From assembly GCA_936432065.2 (NCBI GenBank), contig OW386289.2, positions 136,264,015-136,328,014 on the forward strand: 64,000 bases of DNA. Direction: 5' to 3'. Position numbers and translations under genes: made by a program. Numbering within the stretch: the first letter of the stretch is position 1; each line of letters starts with the position of its first letter. Source of the stretch: Rutpela maculata. Taxonomy: Eukaryota > Arthropoda > Insecta > Coleoptera > Cerambycidae. Positions 9,299 to 21,294 of this stretch are shown here, one piece after another. The notes under the pieces were generated by a model. It ran no database searches. It was not told the DNA's origin and saw only the letters and a list, made by a program, of their open reading frames with translations.

Positions 9299-10364
9299 CC
9301 GTCAACCGGGGTTAATTCGGACGTTTTTTTGACAAATTCCCAGTTTTCCATACCTTCGCGACGTCGGACAACCTCGGAATTTTTATATAATATTCTTATA
9401 TCCTTTAGGTTTCGACTGATAAAAATTTGTCGCATTAGAAAAACGCCAACTATTTTTTTTTATTTTTTAAACTTGTCCGAACTAGCCCCGCAATGTGGGG
9501 CAAATTCGGACAAGCCTTAAAAACTGCTTTGAATTGAAGAAAGCATGCATATATACCAATTTCGGACAAAGAATTATTTTTTAAAAAAAAATTTGGCCAG
9601 AAATAATTATTTTTTTCCAATTTCTAGCACAATAATGGGTTTTTATTTTACTTTTCAACATTATTTATTGAACATTTATAAAATTATAAAAGAATGGATA
9701 ACAAAAAAAATACAATTCTTATCATGGTTGATATCAGTCATAAAATAAAAAATAAATTCTGAAAAACTAAAAACTAATAAAAATACTGAGAAAAATTAAA
9801 AATATTATGTAATAGGTACGACGAATAATAGTAGGAAGGCACTTATTTCATTCCTCGGAACATCTGAAATTGCTTTTTGTAATCTTTTTTTATTATAATT
9901 CCTGTACACCTGGCTTCCAGGCACGTGTCTATAAGTTGTAACCATTTTTTACTTTGTCCGAATTTGACATCCACTTGGTAGCTTTTCCTTTAAAAAAATT
10001 TAAAAAAATAATTAACCGAATTTTTTTTTAACTATTTTTGGGTTTATGTGTAGAGAAAGGTTCAAGGAACAAAATACATAAAAATAATAGTTATATCTTT
10101 ATAATCATAAGATGGAGACGAGTTACTATTACGGTTTTATTTAAACCTCCAAAATCGGGCTTCAATTATTTAAAATTTTTTCTACTATATAACTCGCCAA
10201 ACAATCCCACATTTCAGTTCAAAACAATCGTTGACATGTAAGGTAACAGCTGACAACCCAAAGTAAGGTTATAATAGTGACTCATCTAGTAAAATTTTAA
10301 GGTTTGGAAAAAACGCGCCATGTCCGAATTTGCCCCACGAATCCGAATTGACCCCGGTTGACGG
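9299..10364. mobile_element. TA-flanked MITE, CCGTCAACCGGGG ends
   Basis: Inverted ends of 23 bp start CCGTCAACCGGGGT (9299) and match the complement at 10342-10364 with one mismatch. TA lies on each side (9297-9298 and 10365-10366). A second inverted phrase containing GGGGCAAATTCGGAC lies inside each end. No transposase is present, so it would depend on a Tc1/mariner-type enzyme. Confidence 0.85.
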
Positions 10365-10663
10365 TACCAACAATTAGCTGAGAGAAACAGTGGGGCAATG
10401 CACAAAGTCCAAAACACTTAAACACCATACACTCGAATATTATTATTCCACCAGCGCGGCGTTGTAAAGTAAAAATAAAAAATTATACGATATTTATTCA
10501 AAACGAACATAATGGTTGAAAAAACTTGATCAATTCGGTTATTTACCCATACCCAAACTCTCGGCTCGACGAACCGTGACGTACTAAATAAAGCGAACTA
10601 TTTGGGATATGTCCTTTGTCACTGTCTGTTATTTATTACATTTTTAGTTAATCTTAAGCTATT

Positions 10664-10797
10664 GATATCTATTCTATGGTTGTTATCAAATGCATGTTCC
10701 AACACTAGACTTTTCAATACTTTCATATTATTTGGGGTGCGGCATATGCTCCTTGAATCTAGATATAATTGGATGTTTCGTTTGTCCAACGTGCTCC
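10664..10797 (-). pseudogene. Penelope-like GIY-YIG endonuclease fragment
   Basis: The minus strand reads HVGQTKHPIISRFKEHMPHPK, then after a stop and frame change LEHAFDNNHRIDI. This matches the Penelope-type GIY-YIG pattern in which a GQTKR-like block and KEH are followed by EHA...NNHRID. It is a degraded fragment with no surrounding reverse transcriptase. Identification rests on the motifs only. Confidence 0.6.
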
Positions 10798-11494
10798 AGA
10801 TTATAATTCTTATGACAGAGTTTTTAAATTCCTTTCGCTTAATTCAGTTTTGTCCTTTGGGTTATCTAAGATGTAATTTGTGGATGGACAACTATTTTAT
10901 GTCTTTTAAAAATCCTGTTTAAATAACAGCTATACCTAGTTCATATAAATTGATCCCAATTTTGATTTCTCCCATTTAACTTGAAATGTTGAGAAGTTCG
11001 GAGCATTTTGTTAAATCTACATTACCTAATTATTTTGTCTTCTTTTACAGAGAATCCGTTACTCTTGGCTATACCTGCAATCTGCAATCTTTGTATCAAA
11101 CACTGCAAATATTTTTTTCTTATGTTTGTTGGGTATTTTTCCGCTGTAAAAATATTTAAAAATTTTGATGAAATAAACCTCTGCGCCAAAAGGATCAGAC
11201 AGAGGCTGGTTTTAATACTTCTATTACAAAATGCCTCATACCTAAAAATATATAAACTGAAACAAAAATGTTAAATGATAATTACAAAACTTAAATCGAA
11301 GGCAGTTAACGTTTCGGAAAATATTGCTTTTTCCGTTATCAAAAGTTTCACTTTTAAGCATCCCAAATATGACAATTTCTTGTTTATGTATTTCCATAGT
11401 CACGTGAGACATTAAATTATATTTATTTTATTTTTACTTACTTCGTCTCTGAGGATGGGCAACCAGCTGGTACAGAAACCTATAAAATAATTAT

Positions 11495-11660
11495 AAACTT
11501 TTTCTTTTTCCAAAATTTTCGCGGAGTCCCACTGGATCCTATGATTGTTATCCAACGCGTGTTCACAAATTTTTGATTTCTAAAATTCTCCTTTCTAGAA
11601 AGCGAGAACTCTGGAGAGACTCCGCGAAAATTTTGGAAAAAGAAAGCGACAAGAGGTGCG
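11495..11660 (-). pseudogene. Penelope-like endonuclease tail with an inverted partial copy
   Basis: The minus strand over about 11495-11592 reads KSKICEHALDNNHRIQWDSA and on into KILEKEK, the usual C-terminal part of Penelope GIY-YIG domains. The DSAKILEKE-coding segment recurs in inverted orientation on the plus strand near 11615-11645. This makes a stem of about 28 bp around a 90-bp loop. Confidence 0.6.
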
Positions 11661-11815
11661 TCAAGTTATATGCACTTTTTAACACGCTTTCATGGATTTT
11701 CTATTTATATGCTTAATATATCTTGTATTTGTGATCGAATGGAAATTTAAAAAATACTGGTTTATTTGAAATAAAATTCTTAAAAAATATAGATCTCTCC
11801 GATATGTACATTAAA
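11655..11815 (+). repeat. Dispersed repeat, copy 1 (copy 2 at 48935)
   Basis: About 160 bp recognisable by 'atatgcactttt', 'acacgctttca' and 'gcttaatatatcttgta'. It recurs in the same orientation at 48935-49085 with scattered changes. Confidence 0.75.
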
Positions 11816-11950
11816 CGGGTAGCACCCTCAAAATCAAGTTAATACCTGTTCACCCATAAAAATGGAGGAGGTTATTGAAATTGGTTCAAAATCGAAAACT
11901 GAGATAAGACCAGATCTTTAATGTAGTTCCAGGAATACGAAAAAGTGGTA

Positions 11951-13160
11951 CCGTAATTTCACGTAACAATAGTCCAATTTTTATTGATTTTATGAAATTT
12001 ACATTGTAACTTTCGACCTGACTTGCTTTAAAATTTTCTTATGGGGCTGCAAGACTTAAAAGTGTCTAAGGAACTAGGGAATACGTTTTATTTTTCAAAA
12101 TCTTGTTTAAAGATACATATATACATATATATTATTTTGGACCATTGTTGTGTTACAAGGTACACATCTATGGTCCATATCAAATTTATCACACAAAATT
12201 GAAAGGTGACCATGGTAGGGGGGTTACAACACAACAGTGGTGTGAAGCAATCCAAAGTACATATGAAAAAAATTTATTTTTTATATTTAAATAAAAATAG
12301 TCATTCAATAAGTCAAATTTTTGTGATTTCTCTGAAGATAACTCAAAAAATAAAACAAAAACCTTTATTAACTATATTAAGTACATTATTTCTTTGGAAG
12401 CTCTACTATATCTCCCAGTTTAGGAACAAAAAAAAGTTGCCGTTTTGTCGACATTTGCTTTGGCTTTTTTATAGCAAACTTAATTTCGTTTTTTCATAAA
12501 ATATGCAGTCTTCCTTTTCTGGCCATCTCCACAGTTTTCTACATTTTGCCATGCACTTAATACGCGCTCCTTCTATTTCTATGGAAACCACTTGTCCTGG
12601 CCAATATTGACCCTCGTAGACAACTACAACAAATTCGTGAATGAATACACAATAAAGTGTATGAACTACCATTTTGGTTACAACTATAGTCCATACCATA
12701 TAAGTACACTTGATAAATCGCTCACTCACAAACACAACTATGGTCCAGAAAATAGTTTGGACTATAGTTGGAATCTAAGTGTGAATTTTTACAATTTTTC
12801 TGCTAGGACAAAAAAAAGAAGTTTGCAAGTAACTAGTTGCATATTGAGACAATACTAGTACTCATGGTACTGATCTAAAATAATTAAAAAATTGGTAGTA
12901 CTTACCGCCTATAGTATAGAAAGTTTGCAGATCAAAAATATTCACCACATGCTGTGTATGACACTGAATCTCAAGGTAAAGTGGATATTCCTAACGGAAC
13001 GCGATGTCACGCTGAAATCGGTTCCTTTATACTATCAGCTTACGCCTAGTACATATACTTAATACTAGATGTCGCCCAAACATGTTTTTACATATTTTCT
13101 TAAATACGCCGCTCATGGACTATAGTTGTGTGGCTGGATTATTGTTGTGTGAAATTACGG
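11951..13160. mobile_element. TA-flanked element with CCGTAATTTCAC ends
   Basis: Inverted ends of about 28 bp (CCGTAATTTCAC at 11951; complement ending at 13160) with TA on both sides (11949-11950 and 13161-13162). Several copies of a GGACYATAGTTGTG-like phrase are scattered inside in both orientations. The end sequence and TA target resemble the 9299-10364 MITE. One short minus-strand ORF (12469-12735) may be a coding remnant. Confidence 0.8.
12469..12735 (-). CDS. Short ORF with WRWPEKED-type tail, function unknown
   Basis: 88 residues inside the TA-flanked element. The C-terminal half reads VYEGQYWPGQV, then KCMAKCRKLWRWPEKED and FYEKTKL. That composition (small beta-rich, Gly/Trp/Pro, WPxKED) recalls a short domain seen at the C-terminus of many insect uncharacterised, probably transposon-borne, proteins. 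The N-terminal 30 residues overlap the repeated GGACTATAGT motifs and may not be coding. It is probably a truncated gene carried by the element. The family resemblance is from memory only. Confidence 0.35.
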   Translation of the reverse strand: MFVSERFIKCTYMVWTIVVTKMVVHTLYCVFIHEFVVVVYEGQYWPGQVVSIEIEGARIKCMAKCRKLWRWPEKEDCIFYEKTKLSLL

Positions 13161-13204
13161 TATTAAAAAAATTTCCGTATACGTATGTGTATATATAAAC
13201 AGTG

Positions 13205-14320
13205 AGGTCCATAAGTAACGGATAAATTCATTATCTACGTAATTTTCAATTTATAAGTAAAATTCTGAATTTTATACCTCCCCCTTCAATCCCCTTGGAA
13301 TGACAGCTACCCCTTTAAAATTTTTAAATGGAGCTATTGTGCGTGTGATAGCTCATTTGAAAGGGTTTTTAATTCTCTATCCAGCACTATAAGGTTTTTT
13401 AATTATAATTTTTTTATTGAAAAATGTTACAGTTTTAATGTTACTCAGTAAACAAAAGAACATGAAGCAAATTAAATCAAATGGTCAAACTGGGCGCCAG
13501 TTGCTTCTTAACAATCATAGAAGCGTTGCTGAAATTCTTGTATCCGGGGTGATTTGATTAGTTTCTTGCCTTATTCTGTCTTTTAAATCATCGACATTAT
13601 TTGGCCTGTTGAAGTAGACTTTCGATTTTAAATAACCCCATAAAAAATAATCAAGCGGGGTCACATCGGGAGAACTGGCAGGCCACTCAATTTCACCGCG
13701 TCTGGGAAAAACTTGATTGGGATAAGCTCTTACTTCCAATGCGAAATGTGGTGTAACTCCGTCCTGCTGATACCAAATATTTCTATCAATTTAATTAGGG
13801 TTGTCATCATATGGGAAAAGTCTTCTAAACTCGGGAACTAAAAAATTTTGCAAGAAATCCAAGTAACGCGCGCCAGTTAATGTGCTCTCAAAAAATACGG
13901 CCCGATAATTTGAGAATTTATAATTCCAGCCCAAACGTTCACCTTCTCAGGAAATTGAGTATTGGCCTCCATCATCCAATGTGGATTTTCTATACTCCAG
14001 TATCTACAGTTCTGTTTGTAAACTGTTCCATTTAAGACAAATGTTGCTTCATCAGAAAAAAGAATGTTTTGTATAAATAACGGATCTTCTTGGAATCTAT
14101 TTGAAATGATTTCGCAAAATTCCAATCGGCGATCAGGGTCATCGTCGTTAAGTTCTTGAATTTCATATGGGCGGTATTTTTCTTCTTTTAGAAGACGCAA
14201 TATGGACATTTTACTAACATCTTTATCGGCGGCAACTTGTCTTGTAGGTTTATGTGGATTATCTTGAATATCTGCAGAACGGAGGCCTATATTGCATAGC
14301 TCAGCGACGAGCCCGGTTAT
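13205..14320 (-). mobile_element. Truncated Tc1/mariner-superfamily element
   Basis: The left end starts CAGTGAGGTCCATAAGTAACGG. It is followed by a non-coding end and a decayed transposase on the minus strand. No matching right end is found, so the 5' part of the gene and one terminus are lost. Confidence 0.65.
13472..14310 (-). pseudogene. Mariner-superfamily transposase pseudogene (N-terminus missing)
   Basis: Similarity starts at NPHKPTRQVAADKDVSKMS and runs to GAQFDHLI with a stop at 13472. The first catalytic Asp is in FSDEATF, the second in WYQQDG and the third in SPDVTPLDYFLWG. A frameshift follows GPYFLRAH, stops interrupt the middle and the C-terminal end, and a few residues are missing between the second and third Asp. 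The N-terminal DNA-binding region is absent. It belongs to the DDD transposases that cut at TA; this copy cannot be active. Confidence 0.85.
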
Positions 14321-15660
14321 TTATTAAATTAATGAATTCCAGTCGCTATTTTGTTTTGTACTTGAAATAATAATTTATACTCTCTCTTGTAGTGAAAAGA
14401 ATTATACTTACACAACGATGACTCTTTATTGATGTTCAATTTCTTTGTGTGGGTACCGCAATGTCCCTTTATATTACCACTTAAAAGAGTTTATATAGCA
14501 GACGTTTATTTTTGAACATTGGATTAGGTATATAACAAATTTTAGCATTATGTGTAGTAAACCAATTTTATTTTAATATTTATATGTCTATAATTAGAAT
14601 CACCTCAAAATCCAATTCGATAAATACTTAGAAAATATACAGCGATTATAAACCACAAGAAATATTTTTATTTGCTAAATTTGTAGAATAAATTTTGACA
14701 CTGTTCTGACATCATTGTGGGAATGAAGAAAAATTGACCAAATCAACTTTACATCAATATGATATATTGCTTATATTGTGCATCCGACTTTTCAGACCAG
14801 AATGCTGCTCTTTACATTTTCCGAAAACTGATATAATGATTATAATAAATTAATCTATTTTTTAATCATCAATCATTTTTTTAGTAACACAGTAGGTAAT
14901 TATGATTTCAAAGTAGTAATACAATTTCTCCATATCCTTCAATTCCTAAAAACAATTTTGTTTAATATTAGTGATTACCTGAAACACTAGAATGTATCAT
15001 TAAGATTAACGGTGTTGATTAAATTATGTAGAAAGCGGTGTTGTCATGTCGTGTAACTTCATACTCCCTGAGCTGTGCTAGGGAAAGATCACGACAGTGG
15101 AAAGAGGTTTCCGGTTACAGCGTTATGTCGACAACCCCTCCTTTCAGCCGCTGAAGTCTCTTAGAGCTTACAACTGTCAACTTGCATTCTCTCAAATTTG
15201 TGATTTTGCCGGTACACAACTCTAGATTTGCCACTTCCAACCTCTACTCAAGTGTCACTTTAATATTTGTAAATACCCTACCTTGGAATATTGCCAGTGT
15301 ATACTTTTCATTACACAATTTCTACTTCATTATCATAATCATATTATTTTTTTACAAAGTAATCAAAGCTTATTTATATTTGAATAAATTATGTTCCTTT
15401 TTGTTGCAAAGAGCAACAGTCGTATAAAATTTGTAAATATTTATATAAGTATTGTTAATTTTTTATTTCGTTTTGATATAGTACTAGTAAGTGTTAAATG
15501 TATATGAGATATGTAAATTATTATTGAAAATAAGTATTTGTAAAGCACTTTGTATGTAAAATATCTGTACCTAAGCTTTGTGAATGTTTTATCACACAAA
15601 ACTTATTCTACACACGAGAATATAATAAAAGATATTGTGATTGAGTATGTGTTTTATTTA
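14321..15660. other. No gene seen
   Basis: A more GC-balanced block at about 15040-15180 stands out but gives no open frame with recognisable motifs. A poly(A)-like AATAAAA lies near 15625. It could be an untranslated exon or repeat. Confidence 0.35.
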
Positions 15661-17117
15661 AAAATTTATTCTTCTATCAACCAGTTCTCTGCATTTTTTA
15701 CTTTTCATAATATACAAAGTATATAAGAAAAAATAATGTGATGCAAAAATTCGATTTTAAGGTTTTGGAAGATTTACTCGGTTTGAGATCTTCCCGTAAA
15801 AAAAGATCGCATAGGTCCAAATCCGATTTGCCATTTTGTTTTTTTTTACAAAAAAATGAGTCACGAAATTTTCTAATTACTAAAAAAAATATATAAACCT
15901 TTTTTTAATGAAACTGGGTGTAATTATGGGTCTTGCAAATGTAAACTGTTATGGAAAATTACAAATAAATATATTCATTATTTTTTCTAAGAAAACAAGA
16001 TTTTTGTAAAAGTACACCGAGTCATGCCTTAAGTATTTTTGTGTGCTGAAACCCGAATTTTCAATTAAAAACATTCTCTACCGCCGAGATTTCGAGTAAA
16101 TCCAGGAATTTATTGTCAAAATACGGTTTTTTGACAACAAAAACACTTTAAATAATAGTATTGTAGGCATTGGAAAACCCCCGATCCAACAAGCCCTCGC
16201 TTGCTTGATAACGAAAAATGGGAAAAAAGGGTAGTTTTATGCTTTGAGGGTAGTTGGCTAGGGGTGGGAGGCTAAATAATATCAGCATCGTGTTCCCCGC
16301 CCTTGAAAACTTGTAGAAAACAATGTTCAGCACGCTTGGATGTTTTTGCATGTTTCGGTGTTAAGGGAGGAGGTGGTTTCAACCCCGGAAGTCGTTAGGA
16401 TGTTTGGTTGCGAAATTTTATAGGGCATATTGAGTTTCCTCAAAAAAAAAATCGATCCAAAAAGTCCTCGCATGGCTGACAACAAAATATGGGGAAAAGG
16501 GGTGGTTTTTTGCGTTTAGGGGATCGCGCGACTATCATCATCGTGTTGGCCGTCCTCGAAAAGGGAGGGGGGGTAGCCATGTTTGGTCGCTACCCTTGAA
16601 CTGTTGGGTGTTTAACCATTTTTTTGCAACTTTGGTACGGACTATTTCTTATAGATTCGCTTAAGCGACTTTTATAAAATCTTCCAAAATTGTGGTCCCA
16701 TATTAATGTCAACAAGCTATGACTAGTACACAGTGAGCAAAAATAAGAAACAAATTTTTTTTGTGGAGAATATTCGAGGTTATGGCGAAGTCGCCATTGT
16801 TAATTTAATATCGTAAAAATTTAATTTTTAAAAAAAATCAAATTCCCTCGGAATTGCATTAAATTTGATAGTTGGGAATTATAATAAGACATAACAGCTG
16901 TCAAAAGCCTGTAAAAAATGTGAAAACCCTATGAAGGCAGAATCTAGACACTGTTATTTACTACATAACTTCTTGGAAGACCATCAATATCGTATTTTAT
17001 CATGATTTTTGACTTGCAGAATCTGAATTTCAAGGGTCCGAAATCATATACCTAAATAATTTTAGAAACGACCATTTTTTGGCCGAAACTGGTAATTTTT
17101 TGGCCCTTTTATGTATA
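15661..17117. repeat. Unclassified AT-rich sequence with a diverged tandem duplication
   Basis: No gene. Blocks at about 16178-16330 and 16445-16580 share 'gatccaa', 'ccctcgc/tcctcgc', 'gggaaaa..gggt' and 'catcgtgtt' phrases, an old tandem duplication with a period near 260 bp. The segment 17006-17110 resembles, in inverted orientation, 20293-20397. Confidence 0.5.
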
Positions 17118-19377
17118 CAGGGTGTTTGGTACATCGATAGAAAGTTTTCACTGGGTCATAGCTGGAGTCGTTTGGAACCTATATGACCATATTTACCCTT
17201 ATACCAAGTCTCACCGTTTTTGGGATATCGGCATTTTTAATATTTTTGCGAAATAGTTGAGTTGTTACAAATACATGTTATTTTTTATGATACTAAATAC
17301 TTTCAGCTTTCTTAAATATATTTTTTAGATATTCTTAATATCCACTTTGTCGAAACAACACAAAAAGAAATGCCGAAGTATTGGTATACAAATTATGTAG
17401 TACAATGTATGTGTTGAAATATATTGGTTTAATTTTTTTTTCTATTGTAAGCAAAATTTTCTCAAAAGCGGCACCACTTCAAGAGATTCAAACAGTCTTA
17501 AAAACTTATCTATTGCATACTCTTTCCAATGGTATGCCACGTTATGACAGAATAATAGTTCATTATACTAAAAAAGAAACATATTTGTAGACATTACATT
17601 CTTAATAAGGAAAAAAATTAAATAAGTATTGACCATTTTATTATTTTTATTTCCAGTTTTACCTAAAGCAAATGTAACTAAAACTATTAAATTATTCATT
17701 TCATTTTCAAAATAAGAACCTCCACTTCTAATGCATTTACATGCCCCCTTTCGTATTTGGGTAGTGGTGACGCCTAACCTCATTTCTCCCCTTACTCTGG
17801 CACCTGCTTCATTAATTCTCCGTACAAGGCGGTCATAATCGGTTATTTCAATCTCATAAACTAGTTATTTCATTCGACCCAGACGTGAAAATCAAGGGGC
17901 GTTAAGTCTGGAAACCTCACTGGCCACAATATTGGCCCATTTCTCCCAATCCAAGGATTAGGGAATGTCTCTTACATTTAGAGGTATGGTAAATTATTCT
18001 GCAAAAACTCTAAATAACTGTCTCCATTTAAATTGTCTGGAAGACAGTACGGACCAATGAAAGCTCTGCCAATTACCGCTGCCCATACATTCACAATGAA
18101 CTTGTATTGAAAAGACGTTTGTTTTTTCATGTGCGGTTTTTCGTCAGCATCAGCCCAGAAATGAAGACTGTGAAAATTTGTTATTCCACAAAATACTTTT
18201 AAGAGAACGTTCATCTTCCAGATCAGCGTTCAACCCAAAACGGCAAAAAGCCGTTTTCCGTATTGGGCCACCTTCTTCGAGTCTCTGAACATGCGTGTAG
18301 TAGAATGGATGTTTTCCTTCACTCCTAAGAGTTGTGGACAACTCTTTCCAAATGACAAATTCAGTTGAAGAGCTACTTTTCGAATACTGCTGGTAGAATC
18401 TGCTTCGAAAGTCTCCAAAATCTGCTCATCTACTTCAGCATATTGCACAATATGCACTCGTTCCCTATGATGAAGGTTACCTGTTTTACGTATTCGTCGA
18501 TATGTGTTACAAAACACCTGAACATTGGGAATTCTTATTGTTGGAAATCATTCCCGATAAAAATCTTTAGCTGCTGCTGCATTTCCGTCGGCTATTCCTT
18601 ACATAAAGAAAATATCGGCATATTCGGCATTAGAAAAAGATGCCATTGCAGGAAAGGTGACAATGCTATGAGCAATTAAATAAAACAGCATTTAATACAA
18701 ACGTTCAAATGTGTCACTGGGTAACCAAGAAGAACAATTTTTTGTGTTTGGTCGCCTGATATCTACCCTTTGTGTATTTCATTTCTTGTTTATGTACGTG
18801 TAAATACGTTTGATTTTATTTCAGTATATCACACACAGAAAACTGAATTTAAATATTAGTAAATAAAATCACCGATTTGCGGCTGAAAGAATTTACTATG
18901 ATTTTGTTTAATATTCTTTCCTTTTCAGCTTAATGAACTATAATTGTCATAACGTGGTATATCATTGGAAAGAGTATGCGATAGAGAAGTTTTTAAAACT
19001 ATTTGAATCTCTAGAAGTAGTGGCGCTTTTGAGAAAGTTTTGCTTAAAATAGAAAAAAAAATCGAACCAATGTATTTCAACTCATAAATTGACCTACATA
19101 ATTTTTGTACCAATGCTTCGGCATTTCCTTTTGTGCTGTTTCGACAAAGTGCATATTTGAGAAAATCTAAAAAAAATATTTGAGAAAGCTGAAAGTATTT
19201 AGTATCATAAGAAATAACATGTATTAGCAATAACTCAACTATTTCGCAAAGATATCTAAAAATGCGATATCTCAAAAACGGTGAGACTTTGCATAAGGGT
19301 AAATATGGCCATATAGGTTCCAAACGACTCCAACTATGACCCAATGAAAACATTCTATCGATGTACCAAACACCCTG
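17118..19377 (-). mobile_element. Tc1/mariner-superfamily element with ~446-bp inverted ends
   Basis: Ends are CAGGGTGTTTGGTACATCGA (17118) and its complement ending at 19377, with TA (or TATA) flanks. The inverted arms cover 17118-17563 and about 18931-19377. Open frames in each arm that look alike are a by-product of the repeat. A decayed transposase lies between the arms on the minus strand. Confidence 0.9.
17690..18646 (-). pseudogene. Mariner-superfamily transposase pseudogene
   Basis: The reading begins at Met 18646 with ASFSNAEYADIFFM and continues through RERVHIVQYAEVDEQILETF, SSIRKVA, HPFYYTHVQRLEEG, FHSLHFWADADEKPH, VNVWAAVIGRAFIGPYCLPD and LNGDSYLEFLQNNLP to CIRSGGSYFEN. This is the family with N-terminal helix-turn-helix units and a DDD catalytic core that excises and inserts at TA. 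The order is complete, but there are several stops and frameshifts. Part of the segment around the second catalytic Asp is missing near 17960. Confidence 0.85.
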
Positions 19378-19492
19378 TATAACAAAATCTAAAGTACCAA
19401 ATACCCTTTTATTTTAAGTTCTTTTATTCGCAGAATTTGTATATAAGTATCACAAATGAAAAGATCAAAGGGCTAAGAACTACGACCATTTG

Positions 19493-20158
19493 ACTTCCAC
19501 ATCCAGTGGAAGTACTTATAGTATCGACAAAAAAATGTTGAAAATTTTTAATATAGGCTTAGAATGTCATCAAACGTCGAGATTTTAAGTTTGAACAAAA
19601 AAATAATTTCTGTCTGTCTCTCTAACTTTTTTCTGCGCACTTTTACTCTGGAACCGTTTAAGATATTGATATACGTATTTTAATGAGATCTAGAACTAGA
19701 TTATATTTTGATCTTATTCCTGTGAAGGGCTGGGGGGGGTAAATTGGGGTAAAAGGGGGTAAATAGGTAAATCAAGCAAGTACGAGTCCATAAAATTGGT
19801 ACTTAGTATATATAAGAGAAGCTAAGTGTCAAAAGAATTTTTGGCATTAGCCCTTTGCCACTCCCACTCCATTATTAAAGGGGGTGAAGAAAAATGATAT
19901 TGTCATTTAGTGTGTGTACAGGAACCAAAGGCCTCAAAAATTTGTTTACGTTTTCCACTCATACTACCACCCCCCTTACACCACCCCCACTTCCACTACC
20001 GATGTGGTATATCGTTTTATGGGTTTTTGGTACAGACGATTTCAAATATCATATTATTAAAGCTCCATAAACAATTATTTCCACATCAATTTTTTTTTTG
20101 TTGTGAGTGACTTGGATAGAAAATCTGGTTGTGGAAGTAGTGATTCCTTGGACAACGG
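19493..20158 (+). repeat. 'Hairpin-ended' dispersed repeat, copy A
   Basis: About 665 bp starting with the hairpin ACTTCCAC-ATCCA-GTGGAAGT and ending in GTGATTCCTTGGACAACGG. Inside are 'gtcgagattttaagtttga', a CTGTCTGTCTCT run, 'gaaccgtttaagatattga' and purine-rich GGGGTAAA blocks. Copies B (41261-41958, inverted) and C (51464-52152) share the same ends. No coding capacity. Confidence 0.88.
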
Positions 20159-20177
20159 TTTTTGAATATTTTTGGCC

Positions 20178-20486
20178 ACTTTTTAGTCATTTATCTGCTT
20201 GTAAACGGTAAATTGTATGCGAACTAAATAAGTATCTATATATGTCACATTATGTAATTTTTTTTTGACACAAAAAGAACCACAAAGGACACACAAAAAA
20301 GGACCCAAAAATTACCAATATTGGCAAAAAAATGGCCATATCCAAAATTATTTGGACTATTAAGTTTCAGAACCACGAATTTCGAATCTTATATGTCAAA
20401 AAAATTACAGAATGTGACATACATGGATACTTATTTAGTTTGCGCACAATTAATCGTTCACAAGCAGATAAATAACTAAAAAATGA
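20178..20486. mobile_element. Foldback MITE with ~95-bp inverted arms
   Basis: Arms at 20178-20274 and 20395-20486 pair over 'ttttagtcatttatctgctt' and 'actaaataagtatc'. The middle resembles the inverted segment at 17006-17110. No ORF. Confidence 0.75.
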
Positions 20487-21097
20487 CAAAAAAACTCGTA
20501 AATTACACACTGTGCGACAGTGTAATTTTATTTCATAATTTTGAAGAATTTTTTTTTAGAACCGTTTAAAAAAGTTTCATCAAAATAGGTCAAGGTTAAT
20601 CATTTTCCGAGGTTTTAGCTGTTTTTCCTCTAAAGTGACTCAACTAACCTGCATAGCGCACAGGGTTTTTCATGGGAAATAAATGATTAAAGCTGGCAAG
20701 ATATTTTTTATGTTTAATTATATCACACTAAATAACAATATGTTTCTTGCCACCCTCCTTAAGGATAAAAAATTTAAAATTGCTGTATCTCGGAAACGAA
20801 TAAAGATACAAATTTCGTTCTTATACGACAATCTTTATTCTCTAGCATACAATAAAATAGTTCATTATGACTTCCTCGAAATTATTAATATTTCTAGAGT
20901 TATAAGTAACGAAATTATTAACTTTTCCTACATTATTTTCAATTGTTTCAAACATAGTGCCTAAACTGCAGCTTTTAGAAAGAAAAATTCTAAATAAGAG
21001 TTATAGTTCATACCTCTAGCTTTCAATAAAATTAAACACATCTTATTTTAAAGCAATCCTAGGCCGAGAAATCACGGAACATTTTAGCTGGTGTATA
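20487..21097. other. No gene seen
   Basis: AT-rich. A 93-residue open frame at 20683-20964 has no motif and low-complexity composition and is judged non-coding. A small hairpin lies near 20500-20528. Confidence 0.4.
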
Positions 21098-21294
21098 GTG
21101 GAGTCAATAGAAATTTTCACTTCGGAAAAACTCCAGGAAGCGGTAACTTTTGAGAATACATCTCTGAACATGTCAGGAACAACATACCAAAGTTACCAAC
21201 AATAGTCCTTGAGCGTAATTTGTTATTAAACAAATTAATTGCAAAATACCAGTCTTTGTCAAATACATCTTAAAATATTTTTTTATTTCAAAAA
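21098..21294 (+). repeat. R2 dispersed repeat, copy 1 (copy 2 at 35311)
   Basis: About 200 bp identified by 'gagtcaatag', 'ttttcacttcggaaaaa' and 'caacaatagtccttgagcg'. The copy at 35311-35516 is very similar and in the same orientation. Confidence 0.85.

Noticed and set aside
12592..12858. 88-residue plus-strand frame in the TA-flanked element
   Set aside because: Overlaps the more protein-like minus-strand ORF and is composed of the GGACTATAGT repeats.
17381..17590. 69-residue frame similar to the 142-residue minus frame at 18925-19353
   Set aside because: The likeness arises because both lie in the inverted arms of one transposon; not a gene pair.
18365..18679. 104-residue plus-strand frame
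   Set aside because: Antisense to the transposase pseudogene.
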